A DNA stretch of 64,000 bases from Thalassospira xianhensis MCCC 1A02616 (GCF_003326475.1 NZ_JPWA01000010.1:1-64000); one strand, 5' to 3'; counted from the stretch's first letter, positions 52,655 to 63,042 are shown. Notes: a model not told the origin generated them from the letters alone. Translations and numbers: made by a program.

Positions 52655-53911
52655 TTAAACCGCCGGCACATCTGCCTCTGCCGTCGTTTGACGAATGCGC
52701 AGCCATCCCAGAATGCCGATCACACATAGCATCGCCGCGATGAAACCAAGGAAGAAGGGCGCGTAGCTGGCGATACCGGCCAAAACCCCACCGATCAGAA
52801 CGGCCGCAGCTTCGGCCAGGACATGGGCAGAACGGTAAACGCCAAGCGCCTGCCCCTGTTCATGCGATCCTGCCGCATTGGAGATGAACAAACTGGTCGT
52901 CACCTCGCACCACGCAATACCGAATGCCGCCAGACACATGGGTACAAATATCCACACCAGTCCATCCGGGATCAGGAACGTGATCAGGCCGATCCCCAAA
53001 AACAGATGGCCAAGAGTTCCGACACCGATCAGGCCGCAAATCTTTTGTGCCCGATCAACCGTCAACCCGGCCAGAATAAGCGGGATCGAAATTATGGCTG
53101 AACACATGCCAAGGAAGCTGCTGGTGACATCGTAATTCTGCACCAGATAGACCCCGAAAAAGGCAAAGAAAATATAAACCGCGATATAGCTGAAAAACGA
53201 AATCACATAACCCGGCAAAAGATCCGGATCCGTGATCGTCGCCCAAACGGTGCGTGTAGCAGGTGCAACCATGCCCTTTGGCGTGCCGCGACGACGTGCA
53301 TATTCGGGGATACGCAGGATCACGAACACCACCAGCAGGTTAAAGGCATACATACCCGCGGCAAAATAGAACGGCCAGGACACGTTAAAGGACGGATGAA
53401 TGGTCGGATCCGAGAAAAAGCCGCCCATCAGCGGGCCGATGATCCAGCCAACATTGATTGCGACCGTGATCAGACCAAAATTACGCACCTTGGTTTCCGG
53501 ACGACTGATATCCGATGCAATCGACTGGGCAATCGCCATATTGCCCTCGCACAGACCCGACACAAAACGTCCAATCAAAACCAGCGGCAAATTGGCAGTC
53601 GCCACCCCATAGGCGGTAACCAGATAGCCAAGAGCCGCACCTGTCAGGGACGCCATCAAAACCGGACGGCGACCAAGCTTGTCCGACACCCGCCCCAGCC
53701 ACGGCGCACCGATAAACTGCCCGATGGGATAAAGCGCCATGGCGACCCCCAAAAGCATCGTGCGGTATTCGGTGGGCACAGATGGATCAAGAAAGCCCAG
53801 TTCGGGTTTCAGGAACATCGGGCTGAAAACCGGATAAGGCAGGCTGAATCCGGCAAAACCGAACAGCACGGTCAAAAAGACCGCTGACATGGTTTTGGTT
53901 TCCTGGGACAT
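52655..53911 (-). CDS. MFS transporter, DHA1 type
   Basis: 418 aa with 12 predicted helices. Motif A (GRVSDKLGRRPVLMASL) after TM2 and GRFVSGLCEGNMAIAQSIASDIS in TM4-5 are typical of TetA/Bcr-type drug antiporters. It lies 60 bp after the TetR gene on the same strand and is probably co-transcribed with it. Its 3' end overlaps the duplication scar. Confidence 0.9.
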   Translation of the reverse strand: MSQETKTMSAVFLTVLFGFAGFSLPYPVFSPMFLKPELGFLDPSVPTEYRTMLLGVAMALYPIGQFIGAPWLGRVSDKLGRRPVLMASLTGAALGYLVTAYGVATANLPLVLIGRFVSGLCEGNMAIAQSIASDISRPETKVRNFGLITVAINVGWIIGPLMGGFFSDPTIHPSFNVSWPFYFAAGMYAFNLLVVFVILRIPEYARRRGTPKGMVAPATRTVWATITDPDLLPGYVISFFSYIAVYIFFAFFGVYLVQNYDVTSSFLGMCSAIISIPLILAGLTVDRAQKICGLIGVGTLGHLFLGIGLITFLIPDGLVWIFVPMCLAAFGIAWCEVTTSLFISNAAGSHEQGQALGVYRSAHVLAEAAAVLIGGVLAGIASYAPFFLGFIAAMLCVIGILGWLRIRQTTAEADVPAV

Positions 53912-53971
53912 GGGGCGAATACTCCGTGGGACGTTTTGGTGGTGGCAGTTGATTGAAAGCGTCGCCCGTGG

Positions 53972-54712
53972 CTATTTCAGATCGGCATAGCGTGCGGCAA
54001 GGTCGCGCACGATCTGGCGAGCGTCATCGACATGCCATCCCGCCCCGGCCAGAAGATCGGCCAGACTGTCGCAGAAGATGTCAATCGCATTGCTGCGCAA
54101 TTCAGTGCCGTAATGGCGGTCGGTTATTTCTGAAAGGGCCAGGGCATTCATGCCAAAGGAAAGCCCCCAACTGCCAAGGTTGAGGTTACGGGTCTGCGCG
54201 ATCACATCGCCCGACACCCCCAGTTCATCGGCGGCGTCGGACAGGAAGCTTTGGAACATTTCGGTGATACGTCCGATCCCGGCGAGCTGGCTTTGATGGT
54301 GCGACGGGGTTGCGCGCTGCCAGATCGAAGGGGCCAGAGCGAGATATTCGGCCTCGAACCATTGCGGGTGATCGATAGAAAAGCGGATATCAAGCAGGCT
54401 CGCAACAATGAACTTTTCCATCGCACTGCCGTCATGGGCACGGGCATAATCGAAAAATCCAGCGCGTTTTTGCCCGGCCAGGATTGCAAGCCCAAGCAGC
54501 AAATCCTCCTTGCTGGCGAAATGGGCATAAAGTGTGCCAACCGAAATATCGCAGGCGCGCGCCAGATCCGACATCTTCAGTTCGAAAAACCCGTATTCCG
54601 CAATCAGCTCGCCCGCGCGTTCAAGGATCAGTTCCTCGCGCTGCTGACGTTTTTCAATGCGGTTTGGCCGCTGTCTCAGCGGTTGCTTTTCCGGGTTGTT
54701 CGGGGCTGACAT
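53972..54712 (-). CDS. TetR-family transcriptional regulator
   Basis: 246 aa. HTH REELILERAGELIAEYGFFELKMSDLARACDISVGTLYAHFASKEDLLLGLAI; ligand domain largely helical. Being upstream of the MFS gene on the same strand, it likely represses its own operon. Confidence 0.92.
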   Translation of the reverse strand: MSAPNNPEKQPLRQRPNRIEKRQQREELILERAGELIAEYGFFELKMSDLARACDISVGTLYAHFASKEDLLLGLAILAGQKRAGFFDYARAHDGSAMEKFIVASLLDIRFSIDHPQWFEAEYLALAPSIWQRATPSHHQSQLAGIGRITEMFQSFLSDAADELGVSGDVIAQTRNLNLGSWGLSFGMNALALSEITDRHYGTELRSNAIDIFCDSLADLLAGAGWHVDDARQIVRDLAARYADLK

Positions 54713-54840
54713 ACCCTTGCCTTTTCAATAAATGACGCAAAATCGAATTTGGTTCATTTTTTAACACCAAACAATCGCGAATTTTGCATGGGTGGCATTC
54801 ATCCGAACACTCAACGGATGCACCCAAACGCAGAAAACAG

Positions 54841-54865
54841 GGAACCGGCTTTAACCTCATACGTT
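54841..54865 (+). promoter_or_regulatory. EcfG-type general-stress promoter of the DUF2254 gene
   Basis: GGAAC (54841-54845), 16-bp spacer, CGTT (54862-54865), exact match to the consensus; about 90 bp before the start codon. Confidence 0.65.
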
Positions 54866-54955
54866 TAACACTGGATCGCTGTCCCGGTTTCGGCTTTGCC
54901 AACGGGCGGCATTTGTCGCCACGCAAAGCACACGGCAAGAACAGGACCGCAGTAA

Positions 54956-56308
54956 ATGTTTCACCGATTTATCCGGATATGGGAATTTCTTGGTCACAGC
55001 TTGTGGTTTATTCCGCTGCTTTATGCGATTGGCGGTGCCACTGTTGCCTTGCTGGCAATTCGCCTCCCGGGCGAGGACATGATTGCCAGCCTACCGGATT
55101 TCTGGCCGCGTTTCGGAACAGTTCAAACGGTACAGGACCTGACATCGACCCTTCTTGCCACCCTTGTCACCATGACCACCTTTGCCCTGTCCGTAACCAT
55201 GGTGGTTCTGACACTTGCCGCCGGATCACTGGGCCCACGCACCATTCGCAATTTCATGGGCGATCCCAAAACACAAAATGCACTGGGCAGTTTTGTCGGA
55301 TCCATTCTGTTTCTGATCACGGCCCTTGTCATCATGGGGGGCCAGGGCAAGGAGGATCAGGTCCCGCAAATTGCCGCCATAACCGGGATTATCCTTTTTG
55401 TCGTAAGCCTGTTTGTGCTGATTCTGTTTGTGCATCATCTGGGCCGATCCATTGTGGCGGATCAGGTCATCCAGAAAGTCGGCGGAAATCTGGAAGAAAC
55501 GATTGCATCGTCGCTGGAAACGCTTTCACAACCAATCGACCATGCAGCAGAAGCCGGATGCACCCTGCCTGATGCGGGAACAATCAACCCTGACAGAGCC
55601 ATCAAAGCCGCAAAATCTGGTTATGTACAGGGCATCGACTATGAAGGTTTGCTGGAGGTTGCGACCAAGGCAGACATTCATATCGCCCTGACAGTCCATG
55701 CCGGACAGCATGTGATTGCCGAAGACATTATCGGAGAAATCAGCATAAATGCCGCCAATGCAACAGACGACATCGGCGAATACCGGAATTTCATTACCGA
55801 ACAGATACTGATTGGCAATCAGCGCACCGCGATGCTTGATATCGAGTTCGCCCTGCGCCAGCTGGTCGAGGTCGCCCTGCGCGCATTGTCACCGGGCATC
55901 AATGACCCGTTTACCGCAATTGCAGTGATTTATCGTCTGGGCCGGGCCATGCCGCAGGCGATGAATTTTCATTCCCCGTTGGGCCTTTGGCGGGACGAGC
56001 AAGGACAGGAACGGATATGTGCCCATCTTTCGGATTTCGGCGAGATGCTGGACGCGGCATTTAACCAGATCCGACAATCGGCAAGCACCAAGCCCTATGT
56101 GTTGTTGCCAATGGCAGAAGTTCTTGAAAGTCTGATCGGACAGGCCAAAACAGCCAAACAGCAGGACACCCTGCGCGATCATGCGCGCCTTATCGGACGG
56201 ACGGCCACGCGAAACATCGCCGAGGCGGCTGATCGCAGGGCGGTTGAACGTGCCGTCAACCGTGTCCTGCGACAGCAACAGGCCAAAGACGATTATTCAG
56301 CAGCCTGA
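54956..56308 (+). CDS. DUF2254 membrane protein
   Basis: 450 aa. N-terminal four-helix membrane part (FIPLLYAIGGATVALLAI, TLLATLVTMTTFALSVTMVVLTLAAGSLGPRTIRNFMGD, VGSILFLITALVIMGG, IAAITGIILFVVSLFVLILFVHHL), then a cytoplasmic domain with RTAMLDIEFALRQLVEVALRALSPGINDPFTAIAVIYRLG, all diagnostic of DUF2254. Function unknown. A stress promoter precedes it. Its 3' end overlaps the convergent DUF2798 gene by 16 bp. Confidence 0.92.
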   Translation: MFHRFIRIWEFLGHSLWFIPLLYAIGGATVALLAIRLPGEDMIASLPDFWPRFGTVQTVQDLTSTLLATLVTMTTFALSVTMVVLTLAAGSLGPRTIRNFMGDPKTQNALGSFVGSILFLITALVIMGGQGKEDQVPQIAAITGIILFVVSLFVLILFVHHLGRSIVADQVIQKVGGNLEETIASSLETLSQPIDHAAEAGCTLPDAGTINPDRAIKAAKSGYVQGIDYEGLLEVATKADIHIALTVHAGQHVIAEDIIGEISINAANATDDIGEYRNFITEQILIGNQRTAMLDIEFALRQLVEVALRALSPGINDPFTAIAVIYRLGRAMPQAMNFHSPLGLWRDEQGQERICAHLSDFGEMLDAAFNQIRQSASTKPYVLLPMAEVLESLIGQAKTAKQQDTLRDHARLIGRTATRNIAEAADRRAVERAVNRVLRQQQAKDDYSAA

Positions 56309-56538
56309 ACACGTGAATGGCGGGTCAGGTTATTTGCGATGCGCGTCACCGTGCCGCCACTGATCAGAACCAGCGAAAAGGCAATAGGCCAGGCAATGAC
56401 AAATGCCCGCCCCCAGCGCAGCAGAAATTCGGGGTCGATACCAGTATTGATCAGTGTCACCAGCCCGGTCATCAGGGTCGACAGCCAAATCGACATCAGA
56501 CCGGAAAATACAAAACGATAAAAACGTGCCGGAAGCAT
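56293..56538 (-). CDS. DUF2798 small membrane protein
   Basis: 81 aa with two membrane helices (FVFSGLMSIWLSTLMTGLVTLIN and FVIAWPIAFSLVLISGGTVTRIANNLTR), matching DUF2798 in length and pattern. Divergent from the LysR gene at 56646. Its coding end overlaps the DUF2254 gene by 16 bp on the opposite strand. Confidence 0.88.
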   Translation of the reverse strand: MLPARFYRFVFSGLMSIWLSTLMTGLVTLINTGIDPEFLLRWGRAFVIAWPIAFSLVLISGGTVTRIANNLTRHSRVQAAE

Positions 56539-56645
56539 GTGAGGCTCCTTTGATTTGGTTCCCGTTTACGGTGGGCATGGAACGGACAATGCGATAATCT
56601 CATTTTCGGGAATAGTAGATATTTTCGGGATTTGAGTTTCCATAT

Positions 56646-57548
56646 ATGGAACATGCGCAACTGGACGATTTCGCCCTTTTCATTCGCATAGCCGAACTTG
56701 GCAGCCTCCGGCAGGCATCGATTGCCCTGGAGGTTCCGATGGCGACACTTAGCCGACGCCTGCAAAAGCTGGAGGAAAAGCTGGGCTGCAAACTGCTGCT
56801 ACGCGGCAACGGACGGTTCGCCCTGACTGATGCCGGGCATACCTATTTCGACCAGTTACGCCCGCTGGTCACCGAAATGAACAGAACGCTTGAAAGTATC
56901 GACACACGCCATAACGAGCCTGCCGGAATTTTGAAGATCGCCTTGCCTGTCAATCTCGCCCGAAGCTGGCTCGCCCCGTTTTTCAGCACTTTTCTTCGTA
57001 ATCATCCCCATATCGATCTGCGGCTGACCCTGTCCAACCGTGTATTGCCGCTTGGCGAATTCAATTTTGATGTCGCCATCCGTGTCGGCAAGCAAACCCA
57101 GCAATCTCTCGTCCTGCGCAAGCTATGTGACACCTATCTGGTTGCCTGTGCCGCCCCGGAATATCTGGCGAAATTCGGCACACCGACATCGCCCGAAGAA
57201 CTGCGTTATCATGCGATGATTGTCGCAAGTCCGCTTCGAACCTGGCGGTTGACCCACCGCAAAACAGGCCGCAACGAGGTATTCAGCGTTGATGGCCGGT
57301 TTGACGTCGACGAGATCGAACTGGCGTCACTTATGATAGAAGAAGGCCACGGCATCGGCCTTGTACCACACAGCATTATCAGCAATAGCCTGCGGGCTGG
57401 ACGACTTGTAGCGCTTCTGCCCGACTGGGAAACCGAACAGCGCGATATCTTTGCTGTTTGGCCCGAAACCGATTTCATGCCCAAACGCCAACGTGTTTTC
57501 ATAGATGAACTGGTGGCCTTTGCCACGCAAAACCCGGCAGACCGATAA
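56646..57548 (+). CDS. LysR-family transcriptional regulator
   Basis: 300 aa. HTH LDDFALFIRIAELGSLRQASIALEVPMATLSRRLQKLEEKLGCKLLLRGNGRFALTDAG and LysR substrate domain. ATTTTCGGGA occurs twice (56602-56611 and 56621-56630) in the 107-bp divergent region with the DUF2798 gene, a candidate binding site; that gene is the likely target. Confidence 0.93.
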   Translation: MEHAQLDDFALFIRIAELGSLRQASIALEVPMATLSRRLQKLEEKLGCKLLLRGNGRFALTDAGHTYFDQLRPLVTEMNRTLESIDTRHNEPAGILKIALPVNLARSWLAPFFSTFLRNHPHIDLRLTLSNRVLPLGEFNFDVAIRVGKQTQQSLVLRKLCDTYLVACAAPEYLAKFGTPTSPEELRYHAMIVASPLRTWRLTHRKTGRNEVFSVDGRFDVDEIELASLMIEEGHGIGLVPHSIISNSLRAGRLVALLPDWETEQRDIFAVWPETDFMPKRQRVFIDELVAFATQNPADR

Positions 57549-57558
57549 CCGGAAACCA

Positions 57559-58002
57559 TCAACGCATGACCGGCGGCGGCATGCGCCGTTCAACCGACTT
57601 CGATTTCACGATTGATGTGTTGGTTTCCGCTTTGTCGACAATGCGATCCAGCAACGTATCAAGTTCCCCCATGGAGCGGACATAGAGGCGCGCGATATAA
57701 CAATCATCACCCGTGACCTTGTCACATTCCCCGAATTCAGGGATTTCTTCAATCATCTGCTGAACGATATGCAATTTGCCCGGCAGCGGGCGGATGCGCA
57801 CAATCGCCTGCAGCGGATAACCAAGCGCCTCGGGATTTACATCAATGGTAAAGCCCCGAATAACCCCGCGATCTTCCAGACGCCTGACCCGCTCTGCCAC
57901 ACCGGGGGATGATAATCCGACACGAGCTGCCAGTTCCTTTTGTGAGATACGCGAATCATCAATCAGGATTTTCAGTATCTTCTGGTCAATTTCGTCAATC
58001 AC
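57559..58002 (-). CDS. Lrp/AsnC-family transcriptional regulator
   Basis: 147 aa from GTG 58002 (GGAAAAAG upstream), reading VIDEIDQKILKILIDDSRISQKELAARVGLSSPGVAERVRRLEDRGVIRGFTIDV, the usual Lrp N-terminus; the longer frame to 58200 is not credible. Ligand domain follows. Divergent from the EamA transporter gene, its probable target for export of an amino acid or related metabolite. Confidence 0.92.
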   Translation of the reverse strand: MIDEIDQKILKILIDDSRISQKELAARVGLSSPGVAERVRRLEDRGVIRGFTIDVNPEALGYPLQAIVRIRPLPGKLHIVQQMIEEIPEFGECDKVTGDDCYIARLYVRSMGELDTLLDRIVDKAETNTSIVKSKSVERRMPPPVMR

Positions 58003-58139
58003 TTTACTTTTTCCATAAATCTGCCATCTCAACTTTATATAATTAATTAAATGACCGATATTTTCAATCTCAAGCCATGGAACGAAGCCGAAAAAAGGCG
58101 CAAATTTCATCCATAAAATCAGTTTAACGGAGCATTCCG

Positions 58140-59036
58140 ATGGATGAAAAACTGCGCGGCACGGTCGAAATGACCGCGGCCATGACGATTCTGGGCACAA
58201 TTGGCTGGTTCGTCGTTATGTCGGGGCAATCCGCCCTTGATGTTGTTTTCTGGCGGTGCGTATTCGGGGCGGGTGCCCTGCTTGTCGTCTGCGCTGGCAT
58301 GGGTTTTTTACGCGGACTTTTGAACCTGCGGACATTGGGCTGGGCAGCGCTTGGCGGCGTTGCTATCGTGACAAACTGGTTTCTGCTGTTCCAGTCCTAT
58401 TCGATGGCCTCTATTTCGGTTTCAACAGCAGTCTACAACACGCAACCCTTCATGCTGGTGATGTTCGGCGCATTGCTGTTTGGTGAAAAGCTGACAGCAA
58501 ATAAATTCGCTTGGCTTGCCATTGCATTTGGTGGATTGCTGCTGATCATATCGGGCAAGCCCGATGGCGGCTTTACCGGCACCAATTATGCCGGCGGCAT
58601 CGCGATGGCTTTGATCGCGGCCTTTTTCTGGGCGGTTGCCGTCATCATTACCAAAAAACTGAAAGGCACCCCGCCGCATCTGATCGCCCTGATACAGGTT
58701 TGTGTCGGCATCTTGCTACTCGCCCCCTTTGCAAATCTTGATAACCTGCCCGACACGCCATCAAGCTGGGGCGCGCTTGTCATGGTTGGCGTGGTTCATA
58801 CCGGAATCATGTATGTGCTGATGTATGGGGCGGTTCAGAAACTGCCCACCCATTTGCAAGGGTCGCTGTCCTTCATCTATCCGGTCGTTGCGATCCTGGT
58901 AGACCTGATCGCGTTCGGTTATCGCCCCGATACCGCCCAGATCATCGGGGCAGTGGCGATTGTGATTGCCGCGACCGGCATGAATCTTGGCTGGCAACTG
59001 ATGAAAACCAAACCAGCCCGCCATGCCTCTGGTTAA
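58140..59036 (+). CDS. EamA/DMT-family transporter
   Basis: 298 aa, ten hydrophobic helices in two EamA halves (VSTAVYNTQPFMLVMFGALLFGEKLTANKFAWLAIAFGGLLLI closes the first). The divergent Lrp-type gene suggests an amino-acid exporter role by context only. Followed by a strong terminator. Confidence 0.92.
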   Translation: MDEKLRGTVEMTAAMTILGTIGWFVVMSGQSALDVVFWRCVFGAGALLVVCAGMGFLRGLLNLRTLGWAALGGVAIVTNWFLLFQSYSMASISVSTAVYNTQPFMLVMFGALLFGEKLTANKFAWLAIAFGGLLLIISGKPDGGFTGTNYAGGIAMALIAAFFWAVAVIITKKLKGTPPHLIALIQVCVGILLLAPFANLDNLPDTPSSWGALVMVGVVHTGIMYVLMYGAVQKLPTHLQGSLSFIYPVVAILVDLIAFGYRPDTAQIIGAVAIVIAATGMNLGWQLMKTKPARHASG

Positions 59037-59055
59037 ATTCGGAAAAACACAAAAC

Positions 59056-59082
59056 AAAAAGGGGACCTTTGGTCCCCTTTTT
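59056..59082. terminator. Bidirectional terminator between EamA gene and alaS
   Basis: 12-bp stem AAAAAGGGGACC / GGTCCCCTTTTT (59056-59067 / 59071-59082) with a TTT loop, U-rich on both strands. Confidence 0.92.
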
Positions 59083-59110
59083 CTAATTGCCTATCTCAAC
59101 AGGCCGGAAA

Positions 59111-61765
59111 TCAGGCAGCAACCGTCGCCTCAATCGCTGCAAGCGCTGCATCGGCCTGATTGGCATCGGGACCACCGCCCTGTGCCATATCGGGGCGGCC
59201 ACCGCCCCCCTTGCCGCCAAGCTTTTCCACACCGACACGGACCAGATCAACCGCGCTGAATTTACCAGCAAGGTCTTCGGTCAGGCCGACAACGATGGAT
59301 GCCTTGCCGCCGTCGGTCGAAATCAGGGCTACAACACCCGATCCCATCTGATCGCGCAATTCATCAACCATGCCCTTGAGTTCCTTGGCGGGGATACCAT
59401 CCAGAACACGCAGGGCCAGTTTGACACCATTGACTTCCTTGAACGCGACCGCACCCGATGCCCCGCCCGAACCGGCTGTTGCCAGTTTCTTACGCAGGTC
59501 GGAAACTTCGCGTTCAAGCTTGCGGCGTTCATCCTGCAAGGCTTTGACACGTGCCGGAACATCTTCGGGAACGGCTTTGAGATCGGCCGAAATGGTTTGC
59601 AGAAGCTGATCGCGGGCCGCCATATAGCTTGCGGCATCCGAACCGGTCAGGGCTTCGATACGGCGGACACCACTTGAAACCGCACCTTCGGATACGATCT
59701 TGAACATACCGATATCGCCGGTCCGTTTGACATGCGTACCACCGCAAAGTTCAAGCGAATAGGCATGTTCGTTCGCTTCGGGCAGGCCCATCGAAACAAC
59801 GCGGACTTCATCACCGTATTTTTCGCCAAACAGCGCCATCGCGCCCAGTTCGATCGCCTCGTCCGGGGTCATCAGACGGGTGGTGACTTCACTGTTCTCG
59901 CGGATCAGACGGTTGACGTCGAATTCGATTATAGCGGCTTCTTCGGCGGTGATGGGTTTGGGGTGCGATACGTCGAAACGCAGACGATCCTTGGCAACCA
60001 GCGATCCTTTCTGGGTGACGTGATCACCCAGATGCTTGCGCATCACCGCATGCAGAAGGTGCGTTGCCGAATGGTTCGCGCGCAAGGACGAACGGCGGGT
60101 ATGATCGACGCGGAATTCGGCCGCATCGCCAACTGAAACATCACCTTCGACAACCTTGCCAAGATGCACATGCAATGCGCCAAGTTTCTTCTGGGTATCG
60201 GTGATTTCAATCACGGCACCCTTTTCGGTTTTGATCACGCCGGCATCGCCCTGCTGACCACCGGATTCCCCAAAGAACGGGGTCTGGTTGGCAACAATGG
60301 CAACCTCATCGCCCTTGGTTGCGGTTTTGGTTTCCGCACCGTCCTTGATCAGGGCCGTAACGACGCCCTCGGCATTTTCGGTTTCATAGCCCAGGAATTC
60401 GGTCGCGCCATCACGGTCATTGATGTCAAACCAGACTTCCTCGGTCGCGGCTTCGCCGGAACCCGACCATGCGGCACGGGCCTTGGCTTTCTGTTCTTCC
60501 ATTGCGGAAGTAAAGCCGCTTTCATCAATGCCGATCTTGCGCGGTTTAAGCGCATCCGCCGTCAGATCAAGCGGGAAGCCATAAGTATCATAAAGCTTGA
60601 AGGCAACATCGCCTGAAAGGGTTGCCCCCTCGGCCATGCCATCGGTCGCGTCATCAAGCATCTTGAGACCGCGATCAAGCATGGTTTTAAAGCCCTGCTC
60701 TTCAAGCTTCAGGGTTTCTTCAATCAATGCCTGCGCCCGAACCAGTTCCGGGAAGGCACCGCCCATTTTGCGCACCAGTGCCGGGACCAGTTTATACATC
60801 ACCGGGTCTTGCGTGCCGATCATGTGCAGATGGCGCATGGCGCGACGCATGATACGACGCAGAACGTTACCACGGCCGGCATTGGACGGCAGAACGCCAT
60901 CAGCAATCAGGAAGCTGGTCGAACGCAGATGGTCGGCAACTACGCGATGCGACACATTATGCGGGCCATCGGGATCGGTGCTGGTGGCATCGGCCGATGC
61001 CTCGATCAGCGCGCGCATCAGGTCGATGTCATAGTTATCGTGCTTGCCCTGAAGGACGGCTGCAATACGTTCAAGGCCCATGCCGGTATCAATCGACGGC
61101 TTTGGCAGATTGACGCGTTCGCCATTTGCCATCTGCTCGTACTGCATGAAAACGAGGTTCCAGATTTCGATGAACCGGTCCCCGTCCTCTTCAGGGCTAC
61201 CCGGGGGGCCACCCCAGATTTTATCGCCATGGTCAAAGAAGATTTCCGAACACGGACCGCACGGACCGGTATCGCCCATCGACCAGAAGTTATCCGACGT
61301 CGGAATGCGAATGATGCGATCATCGGAAAGACCGGCGATCTTTTTCCAAAGGCCATGGGCCTCGTCATCGGTGTGATAGACGGTAACCAGCAGCTTTTCT
61401 GCCGGGAGGCCGTATTCCTTGGTGATCAGGTTCCAGGCAAACTCAATTGCGTTTTCCTTGAAATAGTCGCCAAACGAAAAGTTGCCGAGCATTTCAAAGA
61501 AGGTATGGTGACGGGCGGTATGACCGACATTTTCAAGGTCGTTATGCTTGCCACCGGCGCGCACGCATTTCTGCGAGGTGGTCGCACGCGAATAATCGCG
61601 GTGTTCCTGACCGGTAAAAACGTTCTTGAACTGCACCATCCCTGCGTTGGTGAACATCAGGGTCGGGTCATTGCGCGGCACCAGCGGGCTGGAAGACACG
61701 ACCTCGTGGCCGTTCTTGCGGAAGAATTCCAGAAACGTGGTGCGGATATCGTTAACGGTCTGCAT
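59111..61765 (-). CDS. alaS: Alanyl-tRNA synthetase
   Basis: 884 aa, normal length. Class II catalytic core ([77 protein letters not shown]), editing-domain zinc motifs [17 protein letters not shown] and [19 protein letters not shown], coiled coil, and C-Ala domain ([15 protein letters not shown]). Charges tRNA-Ala and clears mischarged Ser/Gly. Confidence 0.98.
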   Translation of the reverse strand: MQTVNDIRTTFLEFFRKNGHEVVSSSPLVPRNDPTLMFTNAGMVQFKNVFTGQEHRDYSRATTSQKCVRAGGKHNDLENVGHTARHHTFFEMLGNFSFGDYFKENAIEFAWNLITKEYGLPAEKLLVTVYHTDDEAHGLWKKIAGLSDDRIIRIPTSDNFWSMGDTGPCGPCSEIFFDHGDKIWGGPPGSPEEDGDRFIEIWNLVFMQYEQMANGERVNLPKPSIDTGMGLERIAAVLQGKHDNYDIDLMRALIEASADATSTDPDGPHNVSHRVVADHLRSTSFLIADGVLPSNAGRGNVLRRIMRRAMRHLHMIGTQDPVMYKLVPALVRKMGGAFPELVRAQALIEETLKLEEQGFKTMLDRGLKMLDDATDGMAEGATLSGDVAFKLYDTYGFPLDLTADALKPRKIGIDESGFTSAMEEQKAKARAAWSGSGEAATEEVWFDINDRDGATEFLGYETENAEGVVTALIKDGAETKTATKGDEVAIVANQTPFFGESGGQQGDAGVIKTEKGAVIEITDTQKKLGALHVHLGKVVEGDVSVGDAAEFRVDHTRRSSLRANHSATHLLHAVMRKHLGDHVTQKGSLVAKDRLRFDVSHPKPITAEEAAIIEFDVNRLIRENSEVTTRLMTPDEAIELGAMALFGEKYGDEVRVVSMGLPEANEHAYSLELCGGTHVKRTGDIGMFKIVSEGAVSSGVRRIEALTGSDAASYMAARDQLLQTISADLKAVPEDVPARVKALQDERRKLEREVSDLRKKLATAGSGGASGAVAFKEVNGVKLALRVLDGIPAKELKGMVDELRDQMGSGVVALISTDGGKASIVVGLTEDLAGKFSAVDLVRVGVEKLGGKGGGGRPDMAQGGGPDANQADAALAAIEATVAA

Positions 61766-61931
61766 CTCTCTCCAACCCGGAAAACGCGGAACAATCGCTG
61801 CCGCAAACGTGCGGCGCGACTGCCCTATTTAGCGGCTCGGCCCTGTGCTGTCCAGTCGGGGAAAGGCTTTGCGGTGTTTAAGTGACGATTTCTGCGTCCG
61901 GCACCGCGTCGATACGTTCAGATATGCCAAC

Positions 61932-62237
61932 CTAATCAAGAACCGGTCGCATGAAACTGCGCTCGTAACTGATGATGCTTCGGTTACGTTTTTCAAGTTC
62001 AAGTGTCGCAACACATTCTTCGTCTGCCGCCATGCGATTGCGGTAATCTTCGTATGCCGCAAGGCTTGGGAAGCTAAACAGCGCATAGGCAATGTTGCTG
62101 GCCCCTTCATGCGGCAGGAAATAGCCGTGATGCGTCCCGCCCATCCGATTAACGATGGGAATCCAGCGACGGGCATAATCCTCGAACTCGGGGATTTTGT
62201 GCATGTCGATAACGTATTTCAGATAGCAGGTGATCAC
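61932..62237 (-). CDS. NIPSNAP-family small protein
   Basis: 101 aa from GTG 62237: CYLKYVIDMHKIPEFEDYARRWIPIVNRMGGTHHGYFLPHEGASNIAYALFSFPSLAAYEDYRNRMAADEEC matches the ferredoxin-like NIPSNAP pattern. A longer frame to 62372 runs through the entericidin gene downstream of its own start and is not credible. Function unknown. Confidence 0.85.
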   Translation of the reverse strand: MITCYLKYVIDMHKIPEFEDYARRWIPIVNRMGGTHHGYFLPHEGASNIAYALFSFPSLAAYEDYRNRMAADEECVATLELEKRNRSIISYERSFMRPVLD

Positions 62238-62268
62238 GGCGAGAGCTTTCTGGCACTTAGGGGGAAGA

Positions 62269-62412
62269 TTACTTCTCAACGCCTTCCTGAATCTGTTCAC
62301 CCAGTTTTTCAACATCGCGACCAAATCCGGCAGCGGTTTCGCACGCCGCAAGCGACATGCCAAAGCCCGCAATCAGGGCCAATGCCAGAATACGTTTTAC
62401 AAGAATAGCCAT
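62269..62412 (-). CDS. Entericidin-like small lipoprotein 1
   Basis: 47 aa. AGGAG precedes ATG 62412. MAILVKRILALALIAGFGMS is a signal peptide with lipobox LAAC; the mature peptide CETAAGFGRDVEKLGEQIQEGVEK is the entericidin A/B pattern (ETxxGxGxDxExxGexIq). Such lipoproteins are linked to stress and envelope stability. Close paralog of the 62899 gene. Confidence 0.88.
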   Translation of the reverse strand: MAILVKRILALALIAGFGMSLAACETAAGFGRDVEKLGEQIQEGVEK

Positions 62413-62631
62413 TGTTTGAATGCTCCTGCCTTTAACGACATGTTGATTTTGAAGGCGGCCGCGGCCTGCTTCTGACGCAAGGCATTTGGCTTCCGAAATC
62501 GGTTGCTATCTTGTCGGGGTCGCGTGCTGCTGGCAACTCTTTCCTGCATGACGGTTTAAAAGCCGCACAGAAAAACGGACGCGCCGTAGCACGCCCGTTT
62601 TCGTTTGCTCGTATTATTGTCTATATCGCAA

Positions 62632-62808
62632 TCAGATCGGTGGGCGACGGCCACGCAGCGCGTTGACCAGAAGCGAAACCACGAACAGCACGAGGAAGAC
62701 AAAGAACAGGATCTTGGCGATCCCGACAAATGTACCTGCCAAGCCGCCAAAACCAAGGACGGCGGCAACAAGCGCCAGAATGAGACAAAAGACTGCCCAA
62801 CCCAACAT
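62632..62808 (-). CDS. DUF1328 small membrane protein
   Basis: 58 aa. GGAGA precedes ATG 62808. The product has two membrane helices with the family pattern [22 protein letters not shown] and a C-terminal basic tail [11 protein letters not shown]1328 (YtjA-like) proteins are common in stress regulons of alphaproteobacteria. It lies between two entericidin genes on the same strand. Confidence 0.9.
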   Translation of the reverse strand: MLGWAVFCLILALVAAVLGFGGLAGTFVGIAKILFFVFLVLFVVSLLVNALRGRRPPI

Positions 62809-62898
62809 GATGTTATCTCCTTTTCAGGCTTTGGCTGCTTGCGGGTGATGGAGTTGCTCCAAAAGTCCCGTCAGCGAACGAAAATCCGCGATGATGCC

Positions 62899-63042
62899 TT
62901 ACTCGCTGGCTTCATCCTGAATGGCTTCACCAGCATTTTCCATATCCTGGCCAAACCCTTCGGCGGTTTCACACGCGGCAAGGCCAAAGCCCATGCCGGA
63001 AATCATTGCAACGGCGAAAAGCTTTTTCAAAAAGTCAGACAT
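62899..63042 (-). CDS. Entericidin-like small lipoprotein 2
   Basis: 47 aa from ATG 63042 (AGGAGAAACCG upstream). Signal peptide LFAVAMISGMGFG, lipobox LAAC, mature CETAEGFGQDMENAGEAIQDEASE. A perfect EcfG-type promoter lies 48-72 bp upstream. With the 62269 copy it brackets the DUF1328 gene. Confidence 0.9.
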   Translation of the reverse strand: MSDFLKKLFAVAMISGMGFGLAACETAEGFGQDMENAGEAIQDEASE

